A stretch of 64,000 nt of DNA, taken from Patescibacteria group bacterium (lineage in GTDB: Bacteria; Patescibacteriota; Patescibacteriia; 2-12-FULL-60-25). The stretch is from assembly GCA_023229665.1 (NCBI GenBank), contig JALNYW010000001.1, positions 186,001 to 250,000 of the forward strand. Direction: 5' to 3'. Positions 32,853 to 41,955 of the stretch are shown here, one piece after another (the first letter of the stretch is position 1; every line of letters starts with the position of its first letter). The position numbers were made by a program, and so were the translations under genes. The notes beneath the pieces were generated by a model, which saw only the letters and a program-made list of their open reading frames with translations, searched no databases and was not told the DNA's origin.

Positions 32853-35261
32853 TTATGAACGGACGCTGGCATCGAAGGCGCCGGCCATAGCGGCCTTTAC
32901 GCGTTCGAGCACGGCATCCACTTCGGAAGATTCGAGCGTACGTTCGTCCGAACCGATGGTGAGGTGGAAGGCGACGGACTTTTTCTCTTCGTCCATCCCC
33001 TTGCCCGCATACGTGTCGAACCATTCGACATGCCGGACCAAGGGATCGGTCGCGCGCATGACGCGCACCATTTGCTGGACCTCGACTTCGCGCGAGAGGA
33101 TGAACGCCAAATCGCGTTTCGGTTGCGGGAAGTTCGGGATCGGTTGGTAGGGACGGGTCGAAGATGCGACATGGAACAACTCGCCGAGCGGCATGTCGAT
33201 GAGCGCGAGCTTGCCCTCAATCCCCGCCTGGCTGGCGAGGCTCGGGTGCAGTTCGCCGACCGTGGCGAGCAAATGCACGCCGCGCCATGCCTGGACCGTA
33301 CGCCCCGGATGCCAGAAGAGATCGCCGGTCAGGCGTTTCCACGTCACATCCTGGATGCCGAGACCGTGCAATACGTGTTCGACGAAACCCTTGGCTTCGC
33401 GCCAAGCCGTCTCGTTTCCGAGGAAGGCCGCGCCCAACTCCAAGCGTTCTTCCGGCAAATCTTTCCAGCCTTTTTCCGTCGGGTAGTACACGTTTTGGAT
33501 TTCAAACAATTTCTGCGAACGCGCGCGATCCTGGTTTTCCACGACGACATCCACGAGCGACGGCAATAAGCTCGTGCGCATGAATTCGAAATCCGACGAG
33601 AGCGGATTTTGGATGCGCAGGAGCGCTTTGGAGTCATACCCAACGCGTTCAAGCATCTTTTTCGAGACGAACGAGTAGGTATACGTTTCGGTAAGTCCGG
33701 CGCCTTTCGCGAGCGTCCGTACCTCGTCTTCCAGTTTCAATTCGCGGGACGGCTGGCGATTCGTCTTTCCGGCCGGGAAGACCGTCGGCAAATTGGAATA
33801 CCCGAAGACACGCGCGATTTCTTCCACCAAGTCGCGTCCGTCTTCGATATCATGATCACGCCACCACGGGATTTTTGCCGTGAGTTTTTTCTTGTCCGAC
33901 TTTACGTCAAATCCGAGACGCTTGAGCGTGTCCACGCATTCTTTCGGCTTCACTTCGACGCCGATCAGCTCGTTGATCTTCGCGAACGAGATGGCATACG
34001 ATGCCGGTTTATACGGACCGGTCCGAGCGTCAAAAATCTGGGCGCTGACTTCCCCGCCGCACAACTCAAGGCAGAGCTCGACCGCACGGGCGAGCGCGTC
34101 CTGCGGAGCCTGTACCGATAACCCTTTTTCAAAACGTAATTGCGCGTCTGAATACAGGTTCAAGGCGCGGGCCGTGCGTCGTACCGACACCGGATCAAAT
34201 GTCGCCGCTTCAAAATACACGTTCTTCGTATCCCCGGTCGCAGCCGAGGTTTCCGCGCCCATGACGCCCGCCACGGCCTGCGGGCGTTCCGCATCCGCGA
34301 TCACGAGCATCGAGTCATGTAATTCGTAGGTTTTTCCGTCCAACGCCTGCATCTTCTCGCCGTTCTTCGCTTTGCGCACGACCAGTTTTTGCCCGGCGAG
34401 TTTATCCGCATCAAAGGCATGCAAGGGCTGGCCAAGCTCTAACATTACGAAATTGGTGATATCCACCACGTTATTAATAGGACGGAGACCGGCCGAAAGC
34501 AGGCGGCGCTTCAGCCACCATGGCGAAGGACCGACCTTGATACCCTGGATGGAGGCGCCCATGTAGCGTCCGCAGAGTTTTTTGTCTTCCACTTTCACGT
34601 TCATCTTTTGCTTGCCGGTCTTTTTGGGGAGCTGGGCCGCATTCCACGTCATCGGGCGCTTCAAAATCGCCGAAGCTTCACGCGCCAAACCGACCAACGA
34701 GAACGCATCCGGCCGGTTCGTTGTGACTTCGATGTCCATCAAAGTGTCGCCAGCCAGGCCGAGGACGTCGGCGAGCGGAGTGCCCGGCTTCATCTTCAAA
34801 CCCGGCAGCTGTTTACCAAGATCGACGATTTCGCGTTCCGCATGCGGAAACGCGTCGTACAAGCCGATTTCATTTGCCGCGCAAATCATGCCTTCGCTTT
34901 TTACGCCGCGAATTTCCGCCGGTTGGAGTTCGATCAACTCCCCTTCTCCGTGCCAACGCACTTTCGCGCCATTCAAAGCCACGGCGACCCATTGGTCTTT
35001 TTCCAGATTTGATCCGCCGCACACGATCGTTACTTTTTTCGCGCCGACATCCGTCACGGCCAAACGCAACTTGTCCGCATTCGGATGCGGATTCACTTCG
35101 AGCACATGTCCGAGCACGACTTTTTCCAAATCAAGGCCTTGCGGATAGAGACGCTCAATGCCCGGTCCCGACAACGAGACGCGCGCCGCGAACTCTTCGG
35201 CGCTGAGCGTGCCGAGGTCCACGTATTCTTTGAGCCAGTCGTAGGAGGCGAGGATGTTCAT
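32853..35261 (-). CDS. pheT: Phenylalanyl-tRNA synthetase beta subunit
   Basis: 802 residues, full length. The N-terminal EMAP/tRNA-binding OB fold has VVLGHVLEVNPHPNADKLRL. Then come B3/B4 (IEVTTNRPDAFSLVGLAREAS), B5 (EIARVFGYSNLPTVFP) and the C-terminal ferredoxin-like anticodon-binding domain (FPQPKRDLAFILSREVEV). It pairs with pheS to charge tRNA-Phe. A membrane-protein gene separates pheS and pheT; the gaps are only a few bases, so all three are one operon. Confidence 0.97.
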   Translation of the reverse strand: MNILASYDWLKEYVDLGTLSAEEFAARVSLSGPGIERLYPQGLDLEKVVLGHVLEVNPHPNADKLRLAVTDVGAKKVTIVCGGSNLEKDQWVAVALNGAKVRWHGEGELIELQPAEIRGVKSEGMICAANEIGLYDAFPHAEREIVDLGKQLPGLKMKPGTPLADVLGLAGDTLMDIEVTTNRPDAFSLVGLAREASAILKRPMTWNAAQLPKKTGKQKMNVKVEDKKLCGRYMGASIQGIKVGPSPWWLKRRLLSAGLRPINNVVDITNFVMLELGQPLHAFDADKLAGQKLVVRKAKNGEKMQALDGKTYELHDSMLVIADAERPQAVAGVMGAETSAATGDTKNVYFEAATFDPVSVRRTARALNLYSDAQLRFEKGLSVQAPQDALARAVELCLELCGGEVSAQIFDARTGPYKPASYAISFAKINELIGVEVKPKECVDTLKRLGFDVKSDKKKLTAKIPWWRDHDIEDGRDLVEEIARVFGYSNLPTVFPAGKTNRQPSRELKLEDEVRTLAKGAGLTETYTYSFVSKKMLERVGYDSKALLRIQNPLSSDFEFMRTSLLPSLVDVVVENQDRARSQKLFEIQNVYYPTEKGWKDLPEERLELGAAFLGNETAWREAKGFVEHVLHGLGIQDVTWKRLTGDLFWHPGRTVQAWRGVHLLATVGELHPSLASQAGIEGKLALIDMPLGELFHVASSTRPYQPIPNFPQPKRDLAFILSREVEVQQMVRVMRATDPLVRHVEWFDTYAGKGMDEEKKSVAFHLTIGSDERTLESSEVDAVLERVKAAMAGAFDASVRS

Positions 35262-35262
35262 A

Positions 35263-35799
35263 TTAAGACGATGGTGTCAGGAGGATTCGGGCGACGCTTC
35301 CGAAGCATGAGAGCAATACCGCGAAGAATGAGATGAGGATGAGCCGTTGTTCGAGAGTGGCCCAATTTGGACCGGGATCTTTTATGAATCCGCGGATGAC
35401 GACGAGAACGCTCGTTGCAATCAGCAGTCCGTAGATGATTTGCCGATGGATCATACCGCCTTGCGTATCCACCCAGTCCAGCGCCGTGGCCGACATCCAC
35501 GTGGTGAAGAAGTAGCCGAGGAATCCGAGAGTAAAGAGCGCTCCGATTCGGCTGAGTAAATGCTTGGCCGTAATAAAGCGTTGGTCTTGGCTGCGGGTTT
35601 TCTCCAGATCTTTGACCGCCTTCAGACTGATCTCGGTGGCCTCTTGATCGGTTTTTCCCTGGGCTTTGGCATCCTTGAACGCTTTGGTGCCGACGTTGAA
35701 TGAACGGATGCCAAAGAAAATCATCACCGCCCAGCTAAAAGCGACCAGGGAGCTGATCCCGATAAAGATAAGTAAGAATTGCGGCCAGCTCATTTCCAT
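35263..35799 (-). CDS. Membrane protein between pheS and pheT, 178 residues
   Basis: Four hydrophobic segments: FLLIFIGISSLVAFSWAVMI, ALFTLGFLGYFFTTWM, IIYGLLIATSVLVVIRG and LILISFFAVLLSCFGSVA. A loop (GTKAFKDAKAQGKTDQEATE) sits after the first. No family recognised. The ATG at 35799 lies two bases after the pheS stop and its own stop is one base before the pheT start, so it is locked into the operon. A link to tRNA charging is not implied by sequence. Confidence 0.8.
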   Translation of the reverse strand: MEMSWPQFLLIFIGISSLVAFSWAVMIFFGIRSFNVGTKAFKDAKAQGKTDQEATEISLKAVKDLEKTRSQDQRFITAKHLLSRIGALFTLGFLGYFFTTWMSATALDWVDTQGGMIHRQIIYGLLIATSVLVVIRGFIKDPGPNWATLEQRLILISFFAVLLSCFGSVARILLTPSS

Positions 35800-35801
35800 A
35801 C

Positions 35802-36884
35802 TTAGAATTGCTGCAAGAAGCGCAGGTCGTTTTTATAGAGCGTGCGAATATCGTCGAGGGCAAAGCCTTCCTTCATCATATAATTACGCTCGACGCCCCA
35901 GCCGAAAGCGAGTCCCGAATAGATTTCCGAATCGATCTTGGCCGCCTTCAGAACATTCGGATGCAGCATGCCGCAACCGCCCATCTCCACCCAACCGTTT
36001 TTGCAGGTACGGCATTTCACGCCATTCACTTTCCCGGTCGCGCCGCAAACGCCGCATGAAACGTCCACTTCAAATGACGGTTCGGTAAATCGGAAATGGA
36101 AGGGACGGATGCGCGCGCGTCTGTCGGCTCCGAAAAAGTTTTTCACGAAATAATCCAAAATACCGAGCAGGTGGGTCAGGTTCACGCCTTTGTCCACGAA
36201 GACGCCATCAAACTGGTGGAACATCGGTACGTGGGTCATGTCGCTTTGGCGGCGGTAGGTCTTCGCGATGTTGATGGCGCGGATGGCATCGCCTTTTTTG
36301 AGCGCGGGCGCCATCTCTTCCAGAATACGCGCCGTGCCGTTGGTGGCGTGCGGCGTCAAAATCATTTTGCCGAGTTTCGGATGAACGGGCGCATCCATGA
36401 AAAACGTTTCCCATTCATCGCGCGCCGGATGGTCCGGCGGCATGTTCAGGTTCTCAAACGCGTAGGTGTCCCAATCCACTTCCGGATAGCGCACGCGCAC
36501 GAAACCGGCGCGCTCGAAAATCCCCTCGATTTCGCGGATGGCCTGCGTAACGACGTGCAAGTGTCCCTGCGGCGGTTTGATACCCGGTTCGGTGACGTCT
36601 TCGCGTTCGGCATCCAGCGCCGCATTGATGGCTCCGGCGCGCAACGAGGAACGCTTTTCATTCATGTCGCGTTCCAGCGCCTGTTTGATTTCATTCGCCA
36701 AAATCCCGAGCTTGGGACGCTCTTCATTCGAGACATTCGCCAACTCCTTCAGGAGCGCGGGTAATTCGCCCTTGCGTCCAAGGTATTTGATTTCAAGCGC
36801 TTCAAGCGCTTCGAGCGTATTGGTCGTGCGGATGGCTGCGCGGGCTTCATCCGACAAACGCGTCAATGATTCCTGGAGATTCAT
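35802..36884 (-). CDS. pheS: Phenylalanyl-tRNA synthetase alpha subunit
   Basis: Catalytic subunit, 360 residues. The N-terminal coiled-coil part starts MNLQESLTRLSDEARAA and has IKYLGRKGELPALL. Class II core: HPARDEWETFF, KTYRRQSDMTHVPMFHQFDG (motif 2), the Cys pairs in CGVCGATGKVNGVKCRTC, and GLAFGWGVERNYMM (motif 3). The Cys-rich insert looks like a zinc knuckle. It begins 15 bases after rseP. Confidence 0.97.
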   Translation of the reverse strand: MNLQESLTRLSDEARAAIRTTNTLEALEALEIKYLGRKGELPALLKELANVSNEERPKLGILANEIKQALERDMNEKRSSLRAGAINAALDAEREDVTEPGIKPPQGHLHVVTQAIREIEGIFERAGFVRVRYPEVDWDTYAFENLNMPPDHPARDEWETFFMDAPVHPKLGKMILTPHATNGTARILEEMAPALKKGDAIRAINIAKTYRRQSDMTHVPMFHQFDGVFVDKGVNLTHLLGILDYFVKNFFGADRRARIRPFHFRFTEPSFEVDVSCGVCGATGKVNGVKCRTCKNGWVEMGGCGMLHPNVLKAAKIDSEIYSGLAFGWGVERNYMMKEGFALDDIRTLYKNDLRFLQQF

Positions 36885-36899
36885 AGTAGGTGTGATTGA

Positions 36900-38060
36900 T
36901 TACCCGCCAAAGAGACCCACGATACCCTGCCAAATCGTCCCGCCGTAGCGACGCAAATCTTGGAGCGTGACCAGCAGGACGATGATGATCAGCGTGATAA
37001 ATCCGATTTGGTGGACCATGGCTTCCGTCCGGCCATTGTTCTTTTTGCGGCGGATGGCCTCGATGAGAACAAAGGTGGCGCGTCCCCCATCCAAGGCCGG
37101 AATGGGCAGGAAGTTGATGACGGCGAGGTTGAGCGAGAGGATCGCGGCAAATTGCGCGACGGCCCATTTCCCTTGGGCGACGATGCCGCCCGTCATCACC
37201 GCGATTCCGACCGGGCCGGACAATTCCGCCGACGGCTTTCCGATAAACAGGCTGCCGATCAGGCCAAAGAATCCGGTAATGATCATCCACGTGTACCGCG
37301 CGGTCATGGTGATGCCCTCGCCCACCGCGAGCCATGCGGGAAATCGTACCGTCGCGGTGTCGGCCAGGGCCACGCCGAGTCCGGGGCGGTCCAGGGCCGC
37401 GAGATATTCCGGCATCGCGAGCAGCGCTTCCATTTTCCCGTCGCGTTTGATTTCGAGCGTGATTTCTTCGCCGACCTTCGTGTGTTGTTGCAAGAGACTC
37501 TGCGCGGCCGCGGCATCCGTGATGCGCTGGCCTTCGACGGTCACGATTTCATCCCCGGCTTTCAATCCCGCCTTGGCGGCCGCGCTGCTCGGGACGACTT
37601 CCATGATTTGCACGCGCGGATCCGTCACGATCGCGGTCGGCGGCAAGCCTTCGGTCACGGCCGGGACCCCGATCATGAATCCCGTCGAAAACACGACCGC
37701 CGCAAATAGCCAGTTCATGGTGACGCCGGCGGCCAGGATCGCGAACTTCTGCCAGCCGTTTTTTGCCAGGAGCGAGTCCGGATCTTTTCCGTCTTCTCCC
37801 GCTTCCCCTTTCAAGCGCACGAATCCCCCGAGCGGCAGCCAGTTCAACGACCAAACCGTATTTGCGTAGCGCGTGCGATCGGTGCGTCCGACGCGTTTCC
37901 ATTTGCCGTCCACGTTCACGAATCCCAAGGCCCGCGGCGGAAAGCCGAAGCCGAATTCATCCGCTTTGACGCCGAAGAGGCGCGCAAGTACGTAATGGCC
38001 GAGCTCGTGGAATAGGACGAGGGCGCTCAAAATCAACAGGAAAATCAGGGCGGGCAACAT
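36900..38060 (-). CDS. rseP: Site-2 protease (RseP/RasP family)
   Basis: Membrane zinc metalloprotease for regulated intramembrane proteolysis. 386 residues from ATG 38060; the longer frame overlaps murI and is rejected. HELGH at 18-22 (LFHELGHYVLA), one PDZ domain with VVPSSAAAKAGLKAGDEIVTV, and the third metal ligand in IPALDGGRATFV. Several membrane segments. AAGATAG ends about six bases before the start, a weak leaderless signal. It is between murI and pheS in the operon. Confidence 0.95.
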   Translation of the reverse strand: MLPALIFLLILSALVLFHELGHYVLARLFGVKADEFGFGFPPRALGFVNVDGKWKRVGRTDRTRYANTVWSLNWLPLGGFVRLKGEAGEDGKDPDSLLAKNGWQKFAILAAGVTMNWLFAAVVFSTGFMIGVPAVTEGLPPTAIVTDPRVQIMEVVPSSAAAKAGLKAGDEIVTVEGQRITDAAAAQSLLQQHTKVGEEITLEIKRDGKMEALLAMPEYLAALDRPGLGVALADTATVRFPAWLAVGEGITMTARYTWMIITGFFGLIGSLFIGKPSAELSGPVGIAVMTGGIVAQGKWAVAQFAAILSLNLAVINFLPIPALDGGRATFVLIEAIRRKKNNGRTEAMVHQIGFITLIIIVLLVTLQDLRRYGGTIWQGIVGLFGG

Positions 38061-38086
38061 GGCGCTATCTTGCGGCTTTTTCCGCC

Positions 38087-38773
38087 CTAAGTAAAGACGG
38101 GGTGGCGTTGAAGATACCGGGCCAGGGATTCGGCGACGATGTCGGCCTGATCGATGATGGGGACGGGCCGGGTAAGGCTTTGCGCGATCTCGTTCTTCAC
38201 ATACGGATAATGCGTGCACCCGAGGATGATCGCATCAAACGTTCCCGCCTCGCGCTCCGCGCTTCGCACTTCCCGTTCCACGTCCGCCCGCAGTTCTTCC
38301 GTTCCCGTTTTTCCCGCCTCAATCATGGGAACCCACGTCGGGCAGGCGTGGGAAATAACCTGGACGCCTGGATCAAGATGCGCGAATTCTTTCACGAAAG
38401 CGCCGCTGTGTTTTGTCGCTTGCGTGGAGAGCACGATGACGCGCGCGTATCCCTGATGCGCCAGCGCCTCGACCGTCGGACGGATGATGCCGAGCACGCG
38501 CTTCCCCGGGTACTTGCCGAGGCGTTCCTGTTGGATGGTCCGCAGGGCGGAAGCGGACGCCGTATTGCACGCGAGAATAACCAAATCACAACCGCGCCTG
38601 AACAGTTCCTCGCATCCTTGCCAGGTCAGCTCGAGGATTTCCTCCTGCGATCTGCCGCCATACGGCGCATGTTCCGTATCCGCAAGATAGGTCGTTGGTA
38701 TTTCGGGCAGCCGCTTTTTCACCGCATCCAGGATAGTGAGCCCGCCCACGCCTGAATCAAAAAATCCGATCAT
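38087..38773 (-). CDS. murI: Glutamate racemase
   Basis: Makes D-glutamate for peptidoglycan. 228 residues, a little short for the family. DSGVGG (6-11), catalytic Cys C69 in LACNTAS and C186 in LGCTHYP are all present. The ATG overlaps the phosphomannomutase stop (ATGA), so translation is coupled. With ddl, alr and the D-Ala pathway at the window start, it shows a working peptidoglycan route. Confidence 0.95.
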   Translation of the reverse strand: MIGFFDSGVGGLTILDAVKKRLPEIPTTYLADTEHAPYGGRSQEEILELTWQGCEELFRRGCDLVILACNTASASALRTIQQERLGKYPGKRVLGIIRPTVEALAHQGYARVIVLSTQATKHSGAFVKEFAHLDPGVQVISHACPTWVPMIEAGKTGTEELRADVEREVRSAEREAGTFDAIILGCTHYPYVKNEIAQSLTRPVPIIDQADIVAESLARYLQRHPVFT

Positions 38774-40143
38774 GCTCCAATCAACGCGGCCAACTCCTCT
38801 TTATGACGCATCATATCTTCCGGAGTTTTCGCTTCGAGATTCAAACGCAAAAGCGGTTCGGTATTGGATGCGCGCAGATTGAACCACCAATCGTCGAATT
38901 CGATGCGTACGCCGTCAATACGGGAAACTTCCGGTAGAGGCGCAGCATGCTGCGCCTCTACGTAATGGGCCGCAATTTCTTCGATTTTTGCTTTGGGGTC
39001 CGCGACTTTGAAATTGATTTCACCTGAATGCGCATAACGCAAGAGCGGTTTCCAGATTTGCGAAAGGCTTTTCTTTTCGCGTTGCAAGAGACGAATGAGT
39101 AATAACATCGCGAGATCGCCGGACTCGCACCCCTTCAATTCCTGGAAGTAAAAATGCATCGAAAGCTCGCCGGCAAAGACGGCGCCCTCTTCGCGCATTT
39201 GTCTTTTAATATTCGCGTGGCCGACTTTGCACATTTTTGCCGTGCCGCCCGCTTCTTCGACGGCTTCACGCACGCTCCACGACGAGCGCAGATCGTATAA
39301 GACCAAACCGCCCGGTTTATCTTTTACTATTTCCTGCGCGAAGAGCGCGGTGAGGATGTCGCCCGGGATCGGTGTGCCGTTTTCATCGACAAAACCCACG
39401 CGGTCTCCATCGCCATCAAAGGCCACGCCGAATGCAGCGCCGCTTTTCTTTACGTCGGCGATCAAATCTTCAAGGGTCTCGATTTTTAACGGATTGGCTT
39501 CGTGGTTCGGGAAGTTCCCGTCCAAAGGCCAATAAAGCTCGCGGATGTCGGCATGCTTCAGTTTGCGCGCGAGTCTGGGCAATACATGGCCATCCATGCC
39601 GTTTCCGGCATCTATCGAAATGCGCCAACCTTCGAAATCGCCGCTCAAACCTGATAAATCCCACATCGCTTCGACATAGCGCTCGAGCACGCCCGGATCT
39701 TCGGTTTCTCCCCCGCGTTTCGCGGCGTCCGGCATCGGCATATCGGCGAGCGCGAGATCGCGCAGCGATTCCATCCCTGATCCCATGCCCACGGGGAGAT
39801 TGTCGCCGAGCGTGATTTTCATTCCATTGTCATGCGCGGGATTGTGCGAGGCCGTCACCATCACGCCGAGATCATAGGCACCATCCGCTTCCGCGATCGC
39901 ATAATTGAACATGGGCGTTGAGCACAAGCCGATTCGCACCACGTCCGCGCCTTGCGAGCGCAAGCCTTCCACGAGCGCGTCTTCAAGCATGGGCGAAGTT
40001 CCTCGCATGTCATGTCCGACGACGACGCGCTTCGGCGCGAAGCGTACGCCAATCGCTTTGCCGATGCGCAACGCATCCGAAGCGTCCAAATCTTCCGGGG
40101 AGCGTCCGCGGATATCGTACGCCTTGAAAATCGAAGGGTTCAT
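38770..40143 (-). CDS. manB: Phosphomannomutase/phosphoglucomutase
   Basis: Alpha-D-phosphohexomutase interconverting hexose 1- and 6-phosphates, 457 residues from ATG 40143. Phosphoserine S99 in VMVTASHNPAHDNG, the metal loop VAFDGDGDRVGF, the sugar loop GELSMHFYFQ and the C-terminal RASNTEPLLRLNLEAK are intact. A 28-base palindrome at 38934-38961 encodes about residues 395-404 (VEAQHAAPLP), an insertion between domains 3 and 4. It heads the long minus-strand operon with murI and rseP. Confidence 0.93.
   Translation of the reverse strand: MNPSIFKAYDIRGRSPEDLDASDALRIGKAIGVRFAPKRVVVGHDMRGTSPMLEDALVEGLRSQGADVVRIGLCSTPMFNYAIAEADGAYDLGVMVTASHNPAHDNGMKITLGDNLPVGMGSGMESLRDLALADMPMPDAAKRGGETEDPGVLERYVEAMWDLSGLSGDFEGWRISIDAGNGMDGHVLPRLARKLKHADIRELYWPLDGNFPNHEANPLKIETLEDLIADVKKSGAAFGVAFDGDGDRVGFVDENGTPIPGDILTALFAQEIVKDKPGGLVLYDLRSSWSVREAVEEAGGTAKMCKVGHANIKRQMREEGAVFAGELSMHFYFQELKGCESGDLAMLLLIRLLQREKKSLSQIWKPLLRYAHSGEINFKVADPKAKIEEIAAHYVEAQHAAPLPEVSRIDGVRIEFDDWWFNLRASNTEPLLRLNLEAKTPEDMMRHKEELAALIGA
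38934..38961. repeat. Perfect 28-base palindrome inside the phosphomannomutase gene
   Basis: GTAGAGGCGCAGCA followed by its exact reverse complement. The sequence matches the style of GTAGAGACGC...GCGTCTCTAC palindromes known as dispersed repeats in other phyla. It is read in frame as part of the enzyme. Confidence 0.85.
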
Positions 40144-40350
40144 GCATGGAAGGTTAAACCGCTTGATTCGAAACGACAAATTAGAGTACCCAGGACACCG
40201 GGCGTTCGTTTGTTATTCGTGTAGGGCAAACTTATCCACAATAGATAACTGATAACGCAAAAATGCCAATAAAAATTGGGATTTGCACACATAAAAAAAG
40301 TTATGGTACGATTCTCGTCGGATGCATCCACCTAACTCACTTTCATTTTT
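40144..40350. promoter_or_regulatory. Divergent intergenic region with a DnaA box and a promoter
   Basis: No gene. An exact DnaA box TTATCCACA lies at 40232-40240. A plus-strand promoter TTGCAC, 18 bases, TACGAT (about 40293-40322) serves the 40351 gene, giving a leader of about 22 bases without a good Shine-Dalgarno. It separates the divergent phosphomannomutase and 40351 genes. Confidence 0.5.
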
Positions 40351-40737
40351 ATGGCCCTCCGAGACCTCGTTTCCCGTTCCGACGAACTAGATGAAGCCGC
40401 GATTGAAGAAGTCGTAAAGGATTTTGTCCGATATGACCCTGAAAAGCGGCAAATTCTCTTCGTCCCAGAGTCCGGGAGGCTTTCCCACCGACAAAAAATT
40501 CTTGTCTACCTGACGGCATTCCGGGGATGGCGTTACCTTTTGCCGCCAGAAGAAGCTCCGTTTGAGTCAAGTCCTGCGGAGATCGAGGCGGAGACCCACA
40601 TTGTGGGCGGTTCTCTCCGTCCCACGCTAAGGACAATGATGGAGGAGGGGTGGTTAACAAATAACGAAGGTCGTTATTCCATACCCGCCTACAACATTCC
40701 TAGGGTGAAGGAATACCTTGACCCACTTCCTTTCTAA
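40351..40737 (+). CDS. Hypothetical protein, probably winged-helix
   Basis: 128 residues, not recognised. The C-terminal part reads like a winged helix: HRQKILVYLTAFRGWRYL, then LRPTLRTMMEEGWLTNNEGRYS with a strand-turn-strand wing. Paired with the next gene 29 bases on, whose end has a similar layout (LRLLCCKQYRRAV then KVGHYALSKIG). Both may be DNA- or membrane-associated regulators, but that is inference from shape only. Confidence 0.62.
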   Translation: MALRDLVSRSDELDEAAIEEVVKDFVRYDPEKRQILFVPESGRLSHRQKILVYLTAFRGWRYLLPPEEAPFESSPAEIEAETHIVGGSLRPTLRTMMEEGWLTNNEGRYSIPAYNIPRVKEYLDPLPF

Positions 40738-40766
40738 GAAAATAACAATACGTACCTCCCAAGTAT

Positions 40767-41264
40767 ATGAATGAAAATTCAAAACTCGGTCAGTTGACTG
40801 AAGCCCTCGAAATTGTCACGAACTTGCAACTCCCGGAACACCTTCAATCCGTTGCCTTGACCCATTTGTTGGCGGTGCCGATGAAGACCGTTCCCGTAAC
40901 GGAGTTTGTCCAGCAAATCCCCACAACCGCGGCCGCAATCGATGCGTCGCTAGCCGTGACCGATGATCTCGCCTTCCGTGATTTTATGGAAGAAAAGAAA
41001 CCAGATAGCGCCGTCGAAGCTGCTACCTGCATGCTTTACTGGGCTAAGAAAGAGGGTCGCGAATCTTTGACGGAGGATGAGCTTCACGAAATGTTTCTGC
41101 GCGCGAAGTTTCACCCTCCCAAGGATGTTGCTGCTTTACTTCGTTTGCTTTGCTGCAAGCAGTATCGTCGCGCAGTGCGCGTTTCAGGCAAGGTGGGACA
41201 CTATGCGTTGAGCAAGATCGGTGAAACGGCCGTAGTGTTCGACTTTGGCCAGAAGAAAGCTTAA
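40767..41264 (+). CDS. Hypothetical protein, 165 residues
   Basis: Not recognised. Mostly helical, with LTEALEIVTNLQLPEHL at the start and a winged-helix-like end (ESLTEDELHEMFLRAKFHPP, VAALLRLLCCKQYRR, GHYALSKIGE). No signal peptide. The stop TAA lies in a perfect GAAGAAAGCTT inverted repeat (41252-41274) that lacks a T-run; a strong terminator follows. Confidence 0.62.
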   Translation: MNENSKLGQLTEALEIVTNLQLPEHLQSVALTHLLAVPMKTVPVTEFVQQIPTTAAAIDASLAVTDDLAFRDFMEEKKPDSAVEAATCMLYWAKKEGRESLTEDELHEMFLRAKFHPPKDVAALLRLLCCKQYRRAVRVSGKVGHYALSKIGETAVVFDFGQKKA

Positions 41265-41286
41265 AGCTTTCTTCTCAAGCATGGAC

Positions 41287-41312
41287 AAAAATCCGCTTTT
41301 TCGCGGATTTTT
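41287..41312 (+). terminator. Intrinsic terminator
   Basis: AAAAATCCGC (41287-41296), loop TTTTTC, GCGGATTTTT (41303-41312). Confidence 0.88.
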
Positions 41313-41397
41313 GTTAATCATCCAGAGGCATTGCACCCTGAGGCCGCCTATTCTAAAGTATATAAGGTTAAAGGATTCTTTATTCTTAGCGAAATTT

Positions 41398-41952
41398 ATG
41401 TCCATCCTTTGGATTTTACTTGCCGTAGTCGTGGTGGTCGCCGCCTGGTTGATCTTCACCTACAACGGTCTCATTACGTTGAAGAACCGCGTTGACGAAG
41501 CCTGGTCCGATATCGACGTCCAGTTGAAGCGCCGTTATGACCTCATCCCGAACCTTGTTTCGACGGTGAAGGGCTATGCCACGCACGAAGCCGGCACGCT
41601 CGAAAAAGTGACCGCCGCGCGTACCGCCGCCATGGCGGCCACGGGTCCCCATGACAAGGCCGTCGCGGAAAACATGCTGACCGGCGCGCTGAAGTCCATC
41701 TTCGCCTTGTCGGAAGCGTACCCGGATTTGAAAGCCAACCAGAACTTCTTGAAATTGCAGGACGAGCTCTCGGACACGGAAAACAAAGTCCAGGCTTCCC
41801 GCCGCTTCTACAATGGCAATGTCCGCGACTTCAACACCAAGTTGCAAGTGTTCCCGACCAATATGATCGCCGGGATGCTCGGCTTCGTGAAGCGTGAATT
41901 CTTCGAAATCGGCAATGAAGCCGAACGCGCCGTGCCTGAAGTCAAATTCTAA
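41398..41952 (+). CDS. lemA: LemA family protein
   Basis: 184 residues from ATG 41398; the longer frame to 41245 crosses the terminator and is rejected. N-terminal membrane segment (LWILLAVVVVVAAWLIF), then the LemA core: LKNRVDEAWSDIDVQLKRRYDLIPNLV, ASRRFYNGNVRDFNTKLQVFP. Function is not firmly known, but lemA and htpX are widely paired, as here with a four-base gap. TATAAG about 41360 is a likely -10. Confidence 0.93.
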   Translation: MSILWILLAVVVVVAAWLIFTYNGLITLKNRVDEAWSDIDVQLKRRYDLIPNLVSTVKGYATHEAGTLEKVTAARTAAMAATGPHDKAVAENMLTGALKSIFALSEAYPDLKANQNFLKLQDELSDTENKVQASRRFYNGNVRDFNTKLQVFPTNMIAGMLGFVKREFFEIGNEAERAVPEVKF

Positions 41953-41955
41953 CGA

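Noticed and set aside
14139..40240. DnaA boxes as a replication origin
   Set aside because: Only two isolated exact boxes 26 kb apart and no dnaA, dnaN or AT-rich repeat array; not an origin.
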